This document shows, piece by piece, positions 21,480 to 32,386 of a DNA stretch of 64,000 bases. Where the stretch lies: assembly GCA_030762175.1 (NCBI GenBank), contig CM060831.1, forward strand, positions 1,366,501 through 1,430,500. The letters are read 5' to 3'. The translations under genes were made by a program, and so were the position numbers. The notes below the pieces were generated by a model. It was not told where the DNA came from, did not search any database, and worked only from the letters and a program-made list of their open reading frames with translations. Positions within the stretch are counted from its first letter, which is position 1. Each line of letters starts with the position of its first letter. The stretch comes from Metallyticus violacea (taxonomy: Eukaryota > Arthropoda > Insecta > Mantodea > Metallyticidae).

Positions 21480-24400
21480 GAAATAGGCTGTGCAACTAAA
21501 GCGGAGTGGGAGAAATCTGTGATATCAGTGAGGGGAGTGCAGTGAGAGAGAGAAATAGGCTGTGAAGCGGAGTGGGAGAAATCTGTGATATCAGTGAGGG
21601 GAGTGCAGTAAGAGAGAGAAATAGGCTGTGAAGCGGAGTGGGAGAAATCTGTGATATCAGTGAGGGGAGTGCAGTAAGAGAGAGAAATAGGCTGTGAAGC
21701 GAGTGGGAGAAATCTGTGATATCGGTGAGGGGAGTGCAGTAAGAGAGAGAAATAGGCTGTGAAGCGGAGTGGGAGAAATCTGTGATATCAGTGAGGGGAG
21801 TGCAGTAAGAGAGAGAAATAGGCTGTGAAGCGGAGTGGGAGAAATCTGTGATATCGGTGAGGGGAGTGCAGTAAGAGGGAGAAATAGGCTGTGAAGCGAG
21901 TGGGAGAAATCTGTGATATCAATGAGGGGAGTGCAGTAAGAGGGAGAAATAGGCTGTGAAGCGGAGTGGGAGAAATCTGTGATATCAGTGAGGGGAGTGC
22001 AGTGAGAGAGAGAAATAGGCTGTGCAACTAAAGCGGAGTGAGAGAAATCTGTGATATCAGTGAGGGGAGTGCAGTAAGAGGGAGAAATAGGCTGTGAAGC
22101 GAGTGGGAGAAATCTGTGATATCAGTGAGAGGAGTGCAGTAAGAGGGAGAAATAGACTGTGAAGCGAGTGGGAGAAATCTGTGATATCAGTGAGGGGAGT
22201 GCAGTGAGAGAGAGAAATAGACTGTGAAGCGAGTGGGAGAAATCTGTGATATCAGTGAGGGGAGTGCAGTAGGAGGGAGAAATAGGCTGTGAAGCGAGTG
22301 GGAGAAATCTGTGATATCAGTGAGAGGAGTGCAGTAAGAGGGAGAAATAGGCTGTGAAGCGAGTGGGAGAAATCTGTGATATCAGTGAGGGGAGTGCAGT
22401 GAGAGAGAGAAATAGGCTGTGAAGCGAGTGGGAGAAATCTGTGATATCAGTGAGGGGAGTGCAGTGAGAGAGAGAAATAGGCTGTGAAGCGAGTGGGAGA
22501 AATCTGTGATATCAGTGAGGGGAGTGCAGTGAGAGAGAGAAATAGGCTGTGAAGCGAGTGGGAGAAATCTGTGATATCAGTGAGGGGAGTGCAGTAAGAG
22601 AGAGAAATAGGCTGTGAAGCGAGTGGGAGAAATCTGTGATATCAGTGAGAGGAGTGCAGTAAGAGGGAGAAATAGACTGTGAAGCGAGTGGGAGAAATCT
22701 GTGATATCAGTGAGGGGAGTGCAGTAAGAGGGAGAAATAGACTGTGAAGCGAGTGGGAGAAATCTGTGATATCAGTGAGGGGAGTGCAGTAAGAGGGAGA
22801 AATAGGCTGTGAAGCGGAGTGGGAGAAATCTGTGATATCAGTGAGGGGAGTGCAGTAAGAGAGAGAAATAGGCTGTGAAGCGGAGTGGGAGAAATCTGTG
22901 ATATCGGTGAGGGGAGTGCAGTAAGAGGGAGAAATAGGCTGTGAAGCGGAGTGGGAGAAATCTGTGATATCAATGAGGGGAGTGCAGTAAGAGGGAGAAA
23001 TAGGCTGTGAAGCGAGTGGGAGAAATCTGTGATATCAATGAGGGGAGTGCAGTAAGAGGGAGAAATAGGCTGTGAAGCGAGTGGGAGAAATCTGTGATAT
23101 CAGTGAGGGGAGTGCAGTAAGAGAGAGAAATAGGCTGTGAAGCGGAGTGGGAGAAATCTGTGATATCAGTGAGGGGAGTGCAGTAGGAGGGAGAAATAGG
23201 CTGTGAAGCGGAGTGGGAGAAATCTGTGATATCGGTGAGGGGAGTGCAGTGAGAGAGAGAAATAGGCTGTGCAACTAAAGCGGAGTGAGAGAAATCTGTG
23301 ATATCAGTGAGGGGAGTGCAGTAAGAGGGAGAAATAGACTGTGAAGCGAGTGGGAGAAATCTGTGATATCAGTGAGGGGAGTGCAGTAAGAGGGAGAAAT
23401 AGGCTGTGAAGCGAGTGGGAGAAATGTGTGATATCGGTGAGGGGAGTGCAGTAAGAGAGAGAAATAGGCTGTGCAACTAAAGCGGAGTGGGAGAAATCTG
23501 TGATATCAGTGAGGGGAGTGCAGTAAGAGGGAGAAATAGGCTGTGAAGCGAGTGGGAGAAATGTGTGATATCGGTGAGGGGAGTGCAGTAAGAGAGAGAA
23601 ATAGGCTGTGAAGCGGAGTGGGAGAAATCTGTGATATCAGTGAGGGGAGTGCAGTAAGAGGGAGAAATAGGCTGTGAAGCGAGTGGGAGAAATCTGTGAT
23701 ATCGGTGAGGGGAGTGCAGTAAGAGAGAGAAATAGGCTGTGAAGCGGAGTGGGAGAAATCTGTGATATCAGTGAGGGGAGTGCAGTAGGAGGGAGAAATA
23801 GGCTGTGAAGCGGAGTGGGAGAAATCTGTGATATCAGTGAGGGGAGTGCAGTAAGAGGGAGAAATAGGCTGTGAAGCGAGTGGGAGAAATGTGTGATATC
23901 AGTGAGGGGAGTGCAGTAAGAGGGAGAAATAGGCTGTGAAGCGAGTGGGAGAAATGTGTGATATCAGTGAGGGGAGTGCAGTAGGAGGGAGAAATAGGCT
24001 GTGAAGCGAGTGGGAGAAATCTGTGATATCAGTGAGGGGAGTGCAGTAAGAGGGAGAAATAGACTGTGAAGCGAGTGGGAGAAATCTGTGATATCAGTGA
24101 GGGGAGTGCAGTAAGAGGGAGAAATAGGCTGTGAAGCGGAGTGGGAGAAATCTGTGATATCAGTGAGGGGAGTGCAGTAAGAGAGAGAAATAGGCTGTGA
24201 AGCGGAGTGGGAGAAATCTGTGATATCAGTGAGAGGAGTGCAGTAAGAGGGAGAAATAGACTGTGAAGCGAGTGGGAGAAATCTGTGATATCAGTGAGAG
24301 GAGTGCAGTAAGAGGGAGAAATAGACTGTGAAGCGAGTGGGAGAAATCTGTGATATCAGTGAGGGGAGTGCAGTAAGAGGGAGAAATAGACTGTGAAGCG

Positions 24401-24557
24401 AGTGGGAGAAATCTGTGATATCAGTGAGGGGAGTGCAGTAAGAGGGAGAAATAGGCTGTGAAGCGGAGTGGGAGAAATCTGTGATATCAGTGAGGGGAGT
24501 GCAGTAAGAGAGAGAAATAGGCTGTGAAGCGGAGTGGGAGAAATCTGTGATATCAAT
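21480..24557. repeat. 66-bp minisatellite array, about 47 copies
   Basis: The unit runs from 'aaataggctgtgaagcgg' through 'gagaaatctgtgatatcag' to 'gaggggagtgcagtaagag'. Three length forms occur: 66 bp ('gaagcggagtggg'), 65 bp ('gaagcgagtggg', one base shorter), and 72 bp (with an extra 'caacta' after 'tgtg', at about 21493, 22023, 23272 and 23475). Single-base variants mix among copies. On the minus strand a 66-bp unit reads as a 22-residue repeat; the 65-bp forms break the frame. I see no coding function. Confidence 0.97.
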
Positions 24558-24894
24558 GAGCCGGACTGCCCCCAACAAGTCAATTGGATCCCCAATGATC
24601 ATGTCCACTGAACTGAGAACAAATGTTCAAACGAATCAAAATTAAACTTGCATTGCAAAAATGATAAGGCGTATTTGCGTCACAGAACCCCAAAAAGTAA
24701 ACCCAAAAAATACGATTCAACGTAACACCCCATTGCTTGACATTGCCCATGATGCATGTTTTAATTATGTATTAAGTTTAAATTCCGCTGAAAACGAATT
24801 CCCCCCCCCCAAATTGGAAATGAAGGAAAGTGAAAATACTGGTGGAAGTCATAGAGTCGAACTAATATATTCATTGTGAAAATAGTTTTCTAAT
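24558..24894. other. Unassigned sequence after the minisatellite
   Basis: The array stops abruptly at 'tcaatgag'. A run of ten C lies at about 24801-24810. No gene is recognised. Confidence 0.5.
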
Positions 24895-25590
24895 CGCAGA
24901 AGCCCGTTATGAACCTGACTGGGGGGTTTGATAAGTAATTAAAGCGAATAAGTTCAGAGCTCTTGTTGCAGATTTGTGATTCCCTCTGGAGGTGTGTTTC
25001 TTCGAGACTCTCGAAATACTCGTTTACTTCCTGTATGACTTTTTCGTATAACTTAAACCGGAACAAATGGAGCAAGGTCAGCCAAGTATTTCAAATCGCG
25101 GTTCGGTCAATTGTCCTGAGCAACGCGGCGCATTGTCTTTATGACAATTACAGGATGTTTTTCCGCGATCGTCTTCAGTCTCTTCAAAAGTGATGTATTA
25201 TTCTTCAAGTAGTCAACCAAGAGAATTCCATTTGCATCCCAAAAAACTGAAGCCCTCGCCTTTCCAGCGGATGGAACGCTTTCTCCTTTTTTGGAGTCGG
25301 TCGGTATACCTTTACGTTTCGGTAAACATTATTGAAAGCAGGTTTTGTCCATAGTCGCAAAATGCCGTATCTTTCCTGGAGGTATCACTTCAGAAGTTTT
25401 CTCGGGAGATCAGCCAGGTGTTTCAAACTTTCGAAAGCCTCATAATTGTCTCCTTCATCACTTTCTCGGTGATTCTTTCAATGGAGCTGCTAATTGGGGA
25501 CGTCTCTCAGGGAATTTTCACCGAAATTCAAATTTGATTTTGCTACAAGACTTTGTTTCAATGACAAGATTTTAATTAGGTGAAATGTAT
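24895..25590 (-). mobile_element. mariner transposon, minus, 3' half
   Basis: The minus strand gives 'FATMDKTCFQ' (degraded first catalytic region, about 25340-25370), 'SAGKARASVFWDANGILLVD' (about 25205-25265), a second-motif remnant 'RRVAQDN', 'YLADLAPF' for the third motif, and the C-terminal 'EKVIQEVNEYFESLEETH' (frame 24890-25075). The left edge ends near 'ggggggtttgataagtaatt', a likely terminal repeat. Only weak fragments remain upstream of 25380. Confidence 0.75.
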
Positions 25591-26045
25591 ATAATTACTG
25601 TGACATATTTAACAAAGTTGACGTGTATTTGACTAGAATGACAAATTTTGGCCTAGATGAAATGGTTTGTTTTTTTAAGTATTTTACTGTAAATAATCAT
25701 TGTCACTTAATTATATGTAACTACTGGCACAAAAAACTGTACTGATATCATACAACCGGGCATGGGAGATGGTGTTTATTTTACTGCACGCTACAAGAAC
25801 GTGACAGAAGGGGCAGGCTAGTCAAAAAATGCGTACGCGAAAATATTCATATTAAAATTAACTTAAAATGTATATTTTTAAAACGTTGAATTTTGAAATA
25901 ATATCTTAAAACGGAAATGTGCTAGTTTCCTTTGAAAATGGAAATGTTCCAAGCGCAATATTTCGTTTTCAATACAAAAAATTAACAAGACGTTGAAGAA
26001 TTAGTTTATATAGTTATAGTTTTTTTTCTCTATAATTTTAGTATA
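25591..26045. other. Unassigned AT-rich sequence
   Basis: Nothing recognisable. It separates two minus-strand mariners of different families. Confidence 0.5.
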
Positions 26046-27282
26046 TACAAGGATAGGTCCATAACTTTTGGCCTAACCATTTTCTAGGTATGATAAATAA
26101 AAAATTATATTTAGCTTTTCAATATAGTTATTCTTTATTACAGTACACTTGCAAAATAGTCAGACGTTTTCTTTGCAAAATAGTCAGACGTTTTCTTTGC
26201 AAAATGGGCATAAACAGCATCCATCTCTTCTTCGTCACACTTAAATTTCCTTCCTCGAAGGTTCTTCTTGAGTTTTGAGAAGAGGAAATAATCCCTGGGA
26301 GCTAGATCTGGGCTGTAGGGTGGATGATCGATATCCTTGAAGCCACATTTCTTCACAGCTTCCTTTGCAACAAGAACTGTGTGTACAGGCGCGTTGTCGT
26401 GAAAAGGCGCACACCACCACTCAACTTTCCTCGCCTTTTCTCTTTGATGGAAGCACGTAGTCTGTGCAGTAGGCCAGCATATACTCCCCATTTACTGTGC
26501 TGTTCCTCTCCTTTAAGCTAATGAAGAGTATCCCTTCACAGTCCCAAAAGATTGCGGCCATGATCTTCTTGGTTGACTGAGTGACCTTGGCCTTCAGAGG
26601 CGGCGCTTCGCCAGGTTTACGCCACTCCATTGATTCTCTTTTGGACAAGAGATCATAGTAGAGTACCATAGTTTCATCTCCTGTAACAATGTTATGCAGA
26701 ACTTCTCTCTCATTGCCACGGCAGAGCTCCAAAAATGCCTGACAAAAGATGACTTGTTGCTGCTTTTGGACTGAGGAAAGAAGTCTAGGCACCCATCTTG
26801 CACTAAGCTTATTCATGTTTAAATGTTCATGAATAATTCGAGGGACTGTTGTTTTAAAAGGCCCAACCTTTCTGCTATTTCTGTAACTTTGAGCCCCCGG
26901 TCTTCCATAATTTCTCTTTCCACAAGGGCGATGTTCTCAGGAGTTAAAACCTTCAAGGACTGACTTGCACGCTCTTCACGCTCTCGTCTTCAATACTTTC
27001 TCGATCTATTCGAAAAAGTTTGGCTCATTCTTTTACGGTAGAATATGAGGGGGATGCTTCCCCATATACACCGTCCAATCGCTGTTTAATTTTATTTGTA
27101 GTAAGTCCTTCTTTTGTGAATAACTCAATAACAGCTCGAAACTCCATTTTGAACATGTCACAATCTTCTACACATAGCCTTCTTTATGCAACTATATCTG
27201 AACAACTGAACATAGCGGAGCGGAAGTTACACCTGAAATTGTTTACTTAGCAGATAAGGTATGACAGACATACCCTCGTATA
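26044..27282 (-). mobile_element. mariner transposon, near full length, TA flanks
   Basis: Element 26046-27280 (about 1235 bp), a usual mariner size. The ends are imperfect inverted repeats: 'tacaaggataggtc' on the left and, in reverse, 'tacgagggtatgtc' on the right. TA lies outside both ends (26044-26045 and 27281-27282), fitting the mariner TA target duplication. It carries one transposase gene on the minus strand. Confidence 0.92.
26138..27146 (-). pseudogene. mariner transposase, nearly complete but disabled
   Basis: Starting at the ATG near 27146 ('MEFRAVIELF'), the product has the DNA-binding domain ('SIEDES'), then 'MNKLSARWVPRLLSSVQKQQ', the first catalytic motif 'IVTGDETMVLYY', the second 'FHDNAPVH', and the third 'HPPYSPDLAPRDYFLFSKLK'. 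The spacing between second and third Asp is 34 residues, the D34D signature of mariner. Damage seen: a stop where a Trp is usual in the helix-turn-helix region (near 27023), further breaks at about 26820-26960, and a frameshift between the first and second catalytic motifs (about 26450-26490). A 24-bp tandem duplication (26155-26202) repeats 'AKKTSDYF' at the C-terminus. Confidence 0.9.
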
Positions 27283-27327
27283 TCAAAAATGCACGATGAA
27301 AAAATGAATGGCACTATAAAGCGTTGA

Positions 27328-27641
27328 TTTTTTTTTTTTTTTTTTTTTTTTGATTTGGTTTATTTATGTATGCTCTTTAACATTTCAGATCATCAGCGTC
27401 CCATTCAATTCAGGGCGTGAAATGGCTGACAAATTTTGCTCAGAGGCCTCTTCTTTTAGGCTTGAGGTTCTTTTACATGCCGTAAATCTACGACATGGGA
27501 CCCACCGCTTTACTTCCCTTCCGAAGGAATCTATACTTAGGATTTTTACGCCCGAAAAAAATCCATCGATCCTGGCTGGGTTTGAACCCGCGATCTTGGG
27601 TTTAGAAGGCAAGTATGGTTACCACTATGCACCAGGACCGA
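27328..27641 (-). mobile_element. SINE family B, minus, full length
   Basis: T tract at 27328-27351, tail 'tttatttatgtatgctcttt', body, B-box complement 'gggtttgaacccgcgatctt', and head 'accactatgcaccaggaccg'. It lies 46 bp from the mariner right end. Confidence 0.92.
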
Positions 27642-28066
27642 TCACTTTAATGTCATTAGATTGCAGAACTTCATGTCACATTCAAGGATTTTGTTGATCT
27701 GGTTCTCAGGCTAAAATATTTTTATTACTCATTTAAGGGAGACATTTCCGAAGCCCTTATTTGGTTTAGACACACTGATGACGTGACCACAAGTTTGAAC
27801 TCTTCCCGACCTATAAATATCGAACTCTGCTATAATCTTTCCTTACGTCCATGTACGTAAAATCCACAATTTCGAAATCTGTTACTAGTTTTCACTTTTT
27901 CTATCTATCGATTTTAAAATAACTTTCCACGTCTATCTGCACAGGTAAAAAGTGAACCAGAATATCTTGCTTGTAGTTTCTTTGCAGAGAGTACAAACCT
28001 GCATCATTCTCTCGCCTTTGTTAACTACATCTCCAAGAACGTTAAAGTGTTTTCGCGTATATTCTA
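27642..28066. other. Unassigned sequence
   Basis: No recognised element or gene. Confidence 0.5.
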
Positions 28067-28298
28067 CCGCCATGGATGGCACAGTTCGTTAAGGCGCAAA
28101 TTATGAGCGAGAGGCCGGGGTTCGATTTCCACCGGGATCATCCTCCCTGACTCAGGTTTTTTAAAGGTTTTCCTCACTCGTCATAAATGGCAAATGTCGA
28201 GGAATGTACCCTAAACCTGGGCCATGTATCATTAGTGTCCACAACCTATGATGCCTCAGTAGTTAAAGCGAGCATTACATAATATTAAACATTTTTTC
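28067..28298 (+). mobile_element. SINE family A, plus, internally shortened
   Basis: Head 'ccgccatggatggcac', B-box 'ggttcgattt', body marks 'cgtcataaatggcaaatg' and 'accctaaacc', and tail 'gcattacataatattaaac'. The segment between 'cctaaac' and 'gtatcattagtg' is shortened compared with the copy at 21120-21430. Confidence 0.85.
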
Positions 28299-28785
28299 TT
28301 AAAGAACTATGACAACCCGTTAATTCTTACCGGCGGTATCCCACTGTTGTGGTTTGCTACCTACGTCCCAGAAATGATCTCATTATTATAATGGCTTTCA
28401 TTTAAAAACTTAGCAGTCTAAATAACTACATATTTAACAAAAACGCATTAATTTAGATTACGGGTGGGAAGTTGAACATAAATGTTGATTAAACTTTAGG
28501 TTTCACAACATTATACATTTATGTTTTGAAACTTAAAATTTAAAGAAAATTCAACTGTTATGATCTTCTGATTACTATTGTTGCCTATCTGGATTGTTTT
28601 AACTTGTCAGAATAAAAGTGTACAAACGGTTGAGCATTTAATGTAATAAACTGTTCCAGAATTATGTATACCCCACAAGAAAAAAACAGAACATAATCGA
28701 TTAGTACATACTGTATGCTCATATTAATAATTGTAAAATTACACAAGAAATCATGCTTTGAAGCTTCAACTAACTGGCATTGTTT
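28299..28785. other. Unassigned AT-rich sequence
   Basis: No recognised element or gene. Confidence 0.45.
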
Positions 28786-29345
28786 TCTATTATTTTATTT
28801 ATTTACCCTGGCAAGAGTTAAGGCCAAGGGGCCTTCTCTTCCACTTTATTAGGCGGAGAGAAAAAAAGGAAAAATACAGAATACTATATTTATTGTTATA
28901 TAAAACACATGAAAAAGGTCAAATTAAAGATATACACTGCATGTAAATATTACGTATTGTAATATAGTTAGTAAGTTGATAAAATACTGTTCCACTGGTT
29001 CTTCAATAATTTTTCTCCGGTACAAGGGAGAGAGAGAGGAGGATAAGGAGGAGGAGGAGAAAAAGAAGAAGGAGGAGGAGGAGCAGGAGCAGGAGTAGAA
29101 GCAGGAGCGAGATACTAATTGTAGTGATTTCCAGAGTTGAGATAACAATTTAATCTGCGTTTAAATTTCTTCATTTACCGACAATTTCTGACTTTACGAG
29201 AAAGGGAGTTTCAGATTCTAGGAATTGACAAGCTGAATGATGTTCGGTGACGAGGGATAAACTGTGAAGTCATATTCCGGGTTCGAGATAGGGACGGGTA
29301 TACGAAGCGAGAGTCTAAATCCAAACAATATCAACATACGAAACA
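28786..29345 (-). mobile_element. LINE 3' end, minus: ORF2 C-terminus plus 3' UTR
   Basis: The minus strand of about 29170-29330 reads 'RTRNMTSQFIPRHRTSF', then 'PRI*NSLSRKVRNC' and 'KKFKRRLNCYL'. This is the pattern at the C-terminus of many Jockey/CR1-like LINE reverse transcriptases (R...PR.RT......R..R.WN.LP..V......FK..L...L). Downstream lie a purine-rich GGA tract (29030-29105) and a 3' UTR-like 'cctggcaagagttaaggcc' (28808-28826). It is 5'-truncated, as is usual for LINE insertions. The clade is not certain. Confidence 0.65.
29030..29107. repeat. Purine-rich (GGA/GAA)n tract
   Basis: Almost uninterrupted purines with gag/gga/gaa triplets, inside the LINE 3' region. Confidence 0.9.
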
Positions 29346-29940
29346 AAGAGTTAATAACATTGTATTCGCTTTAAAATACGTATACACACTTTCATACTAT
29401 ATATCTATTTAATATATTTCAAAGTTGTACAACAGTAATGTGTAGTATGGTGTTCTTTAAACAGATGTCACTCACATTACGTTATGCTAGCGTTGCTACA
29501 ACAAAATGGAGCCAAGGTTATCGTTTGTACAGCGGAAAGCAATTTTGAAGTGGTATTGGAAGACGGAGAATGTTGTTGAAGTTCAAAGGCAATTGAGACG
29601 TGTGTACAGAACAGAACCGCCGTTGGACTGCTACCTATGGGGAACTCTTAAGGATGTTATGTACTGCAAAAAATCAGCTACACTAGCAGCATTTCGGGAA
29701 GAAATTGAAACAGCATGTGTTGCAATCGCTGAGGACACTTTCGCAAACGTTACTCAATCAGTAGTTCAACGTACTCAGAAGTATATTGACGCCGATGGTG
29801 GACATTTTGAGCAACTGTTGTAACTGTAAAAGTCTAAGATGATTAGTGCTCATAATTTTCTGTTTGTGTGAATTCAGTTTTGTTAACACAGCTTTTTGTT
29901 TACTTGAAGTGTGTATATATTTTTGGCATCCTCTGTATAC
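29346..29940 (+). mobile_element. Internally deleted Tc1/mariner-superfamily element, plus
   Basis: It encloses the short ORF at 29506-29823, which joins the two ends of a transposase. Terminal repeats were not identified with confidence. The bounds are set by the flanking LINE piece and a change in sequence near 29940. Confidence 0.5.
29506..29823 (+). CDS. Fusion of transposase N- and C-termini (105 aa, intact frame)
   Basis: Intact ATG-to-stop frame. Residues 1-38 ('MEPRLSFVQRKAILKWYW...') look like the first DNA-binding helices of a Tc1/mariner-superfamily transposase. Residues 39-105 begin 'PLDCYLWGTLKDVMY', the segment just around and after the last catalytic acidic residue. They continue with 'TQKYIDADGGHFEQLL', a C-terminus typical of a family of insect transposons. 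The whole catalytic core between them is missing in one in-frame deletion, so it cannot be an active transposase. A DNA-binding protein that competes with a full transposase is imaginable but not shown. It may equally be a neutral relic whose frame has survived by chance. Confidence 0.65.
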   Translation: MEPRLSFVQRKAILKWYWKTENVVEVQRQLRRVYRTEPPLDCYLWGTLKDVMYCKKSATLAAFREEIETACVAIAEDTFANVTQSVVQRTQKYIDADGGHFEQLL

Positions 29941-30259
29941 ATTGAAGCAAATATAAACCTGATTTTGATTTTAATATCTTTGAAGCGAGAAACGCCTTTG
30001 TTATGTTACTTTTGTGGGTTTCAGGACTGGGGGAACCGATTTGCCTTGCACAACAGTAGCATCATGTTCGAGCAAGCGGTACACTCTCCATTGCACAAAG
30101 CATTATTAGTTTTTGGCACGTGAGGGCGTAAAATCAGTCCAAATGTTGCAAAGATTGAAGATACAGTTTGGGAATAAGACACTACAGTTTCACAGACAAG
30201 AAACTGTAGAAAGTGAAAGTCACTAATGTCGAACTCAGACGAGCGTCCTGCATCCTGGA
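29941..30259. other. Unassigned sequence
   Basis: A 70-codon plus frame (29911-30123) is present but unrecognised. Confidence 0.45.
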
Positions 30260-30475
30260 TTGATTTATTTACGGACGCACTTCAACATCTCGCGTCATCA
30301 GCGTCCCATTCAACTCGGGGCGTGAAATGGCCTCTCTTTCAGACTTGAGGTTCTTTTTCGTGCCGTAAATGTACGACACGGGACCCACAGCTTTACTTCT
30401 CTTCCAAAGGAAGCCATGCTTAGGATTTTTACGCTCGGAAAAATCCATCGGTCCTGGCCGGGTTCAAAACGAGCG
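30260..30475 (-). mobile_element. SINE family B, minus, head truncated
   Basis: 'gatttatttacggacgcact' through the body to 'atccatcggtcctggccggg'. It stops within the head at 'ttcaaaacg'. A piece of the body ('cgacaaattttgctcagagg') is deleted. Confidence 0.87.
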
Positions 30476-30615
30476 TAACGGAAACAAAGAGATCGCTTTT
30501 GACTATTTCTGAAATAAGTTTTAGTGAACTCCGAAGGAATGTAACTATTGTGGTTGTACCTATTAAAAAACAAAAAACAAAAACAAAACCCTTGAAAATT
30601 TTCTTCAAATGAAAA

Positions 30616-30616
<1 letters not shown>

Positions 30617-30662
<46 letters not shown>
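30617..30662. repeat. (TA)n microsatellite
   Basis: About 22 uninterrupted TA units. The Tyr-Ile runs in open frames here follow from it. Confidence 0.97.
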
Positions 30663-30668
<6 letters not shown>

Positions 30669-30801
30669 TCACCTTTAAGTGAATTCAAAAGAATGTATAA
30701 GCTGTTGCGTTGTACCCATGAAAAAGTTGTTTGAACATTTTCTTCAAATCTCCATCGATCCTACCTCTAGGCATCGAAAGAAACTGTATGTGTGTTAACA
30801 C

Positions 30802-31135
30802 TCTAGCGGTGTTGGTCCCGGTGGTAGTGGTAACCATACCGGCCTTATAAACCCAAGATCGCGGGTTTGATCCCGGCAAGGACTGAATTCTTTTTTGGGA
30901 GTAAAAAAATCCAAAGTATGGCTTCCTTTGGAAGGGAAGTAAAGCCGTGGGTCCTATGTCGTACATTTACGGCATGATTAAGAACCTCAAGCCTGAAAGA
31001 AGAGAGGCCTCTGAGCAAAATTTGTCGGCCTTTTCACACCCTGAATTGAATGGGACGCTGATGACCTGAGATGTTAAAGAGTGTCCGTAAATAAACAAAA
31101 AGAAAGAAAGAAAGAAAGAAAGAAAATCTAGCGGT
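30802..31135 (+). mobile_element. SINE family B, plus, full length, (AAAG)n tail, 9-bp target duplication
   Basis: Insert 30811-31126. Head 'ttggtcccggtggtagtgg', B-box 'gggtttgatccc', body, tail 'gtccgtaaataaac', then an (AAAG)n run. Flanks 'tctagcggt' occur at 30802-30810 and 31127-31135. The tail differs from the poly-T/A tails of other copies. Confidence 0.93.
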
Positions 31136-31299
31136 CGCATTTTTATTAAAATGAAATTCGCATATAATCATCAATTAACAAACAATTCGTCGAGTTAGTT
31201 AACCAGCAAAATTGGAACATTGAGGGTGGAAGTCAACCTAAGGGGAAAATTTAAAAGAAAATTTAAAAATTGCTCTAGCCAACGCAATTATTTCTCAAC

Positions 31300-32299
31300 G
31301 AAACTCGATATATGCCATTAAAATAATTAAATAAAAATATTTTCCGAAAATCAGAGAAATCTGGTCATAAGGAGAGGGAGTATATGTGAAATTCGAAATT
31401 TAAAGAGTGGGTGTTAGTAGAAAAAATTCAAAATCACTCTATATGCCGCAATTTAAAAAAAAATTAAGGGAAAATCGGTACATGTCATTGAAATAAAGTG
31501 AGAAAGATAATTTCTGAAAATCAGGGAAATCGGGCTATTAGAAGCGATGTTTACTGAAACCCAAAATTTACAACACGCTCTATCAGCAGCAATATTTGTT
31601 TTTTTTTAACAAAAAAACTCGGCATATACAATTTAAATAAAACAAAAAAATAGTTTCTGAAAAATTAGAGAAATCGGATAATTAAGAGTATGGGTACACT
31701 GAAAACCAGAATTTAAAAAGTGCTCTAAGCTTAAATTTCTCTCTAATGTTTGAAAATAAAAGGACAAATATCTCGGCATATAAACTGTATTTATAATATT
31801 GCATCTGTTTTACATTTGACAAAAGCATCATTGTAAAGATAACAAATGTGAAATATGTGATTGAGAATTATATTTGTATATAAAAGCGTTCTTTAATAAC
31901 TTTCAGAAAACATTTGTGTTACATGTTTTTATTAAAATTAATTTCAAAACCACTGCAAATCGATGGGACTTTCGATTAATTGAGTAAATTGCAATTGTTT
32001 CTGAACAGTAAACATTTTTTGTTTTATTGAAATGTATGAACATCATCTTCTCAAATATACAAGGGTTCTTTATGTTATTTCCCTCTATTTTAGAGAATGT
32101 AAAGATGATATCAAGAGCTCAGTTCATAAACAAGGCTACATTTAAAATGTTTAAAAATAGCACAAAGCATAGCTTTGTCTATCATTGGTAATATAATTCA
32201 TTTAATAAATAGTACAACTTTAATTCTTGTGTTTTAATCTCAACAACAATAATAATAATAATAATAGTAATAATAATAATAATGATGATGATGATGATG

Positions 32300-32386
<87 letters not shown>

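Noticed and set aside
21480..24557. CRISPR-like array
   Set aside because: Repeats are directly adjacent with no unique spacers, and the DNA is eukaryotic; it is a minisatellite.
21788..24608. Repeated minus-strand frames of a 22-residue protein repeat
   Set aside because: They follow the 66-bp minisatellite; the 65-bp units break the frame repeatedly and there is no start, signal or conserved pattern of change.
30310..30672. 120-codon minus-strand frame
   Set aside because: It reads through the (TA)n run and a SINE B; it has no independent coding signal.
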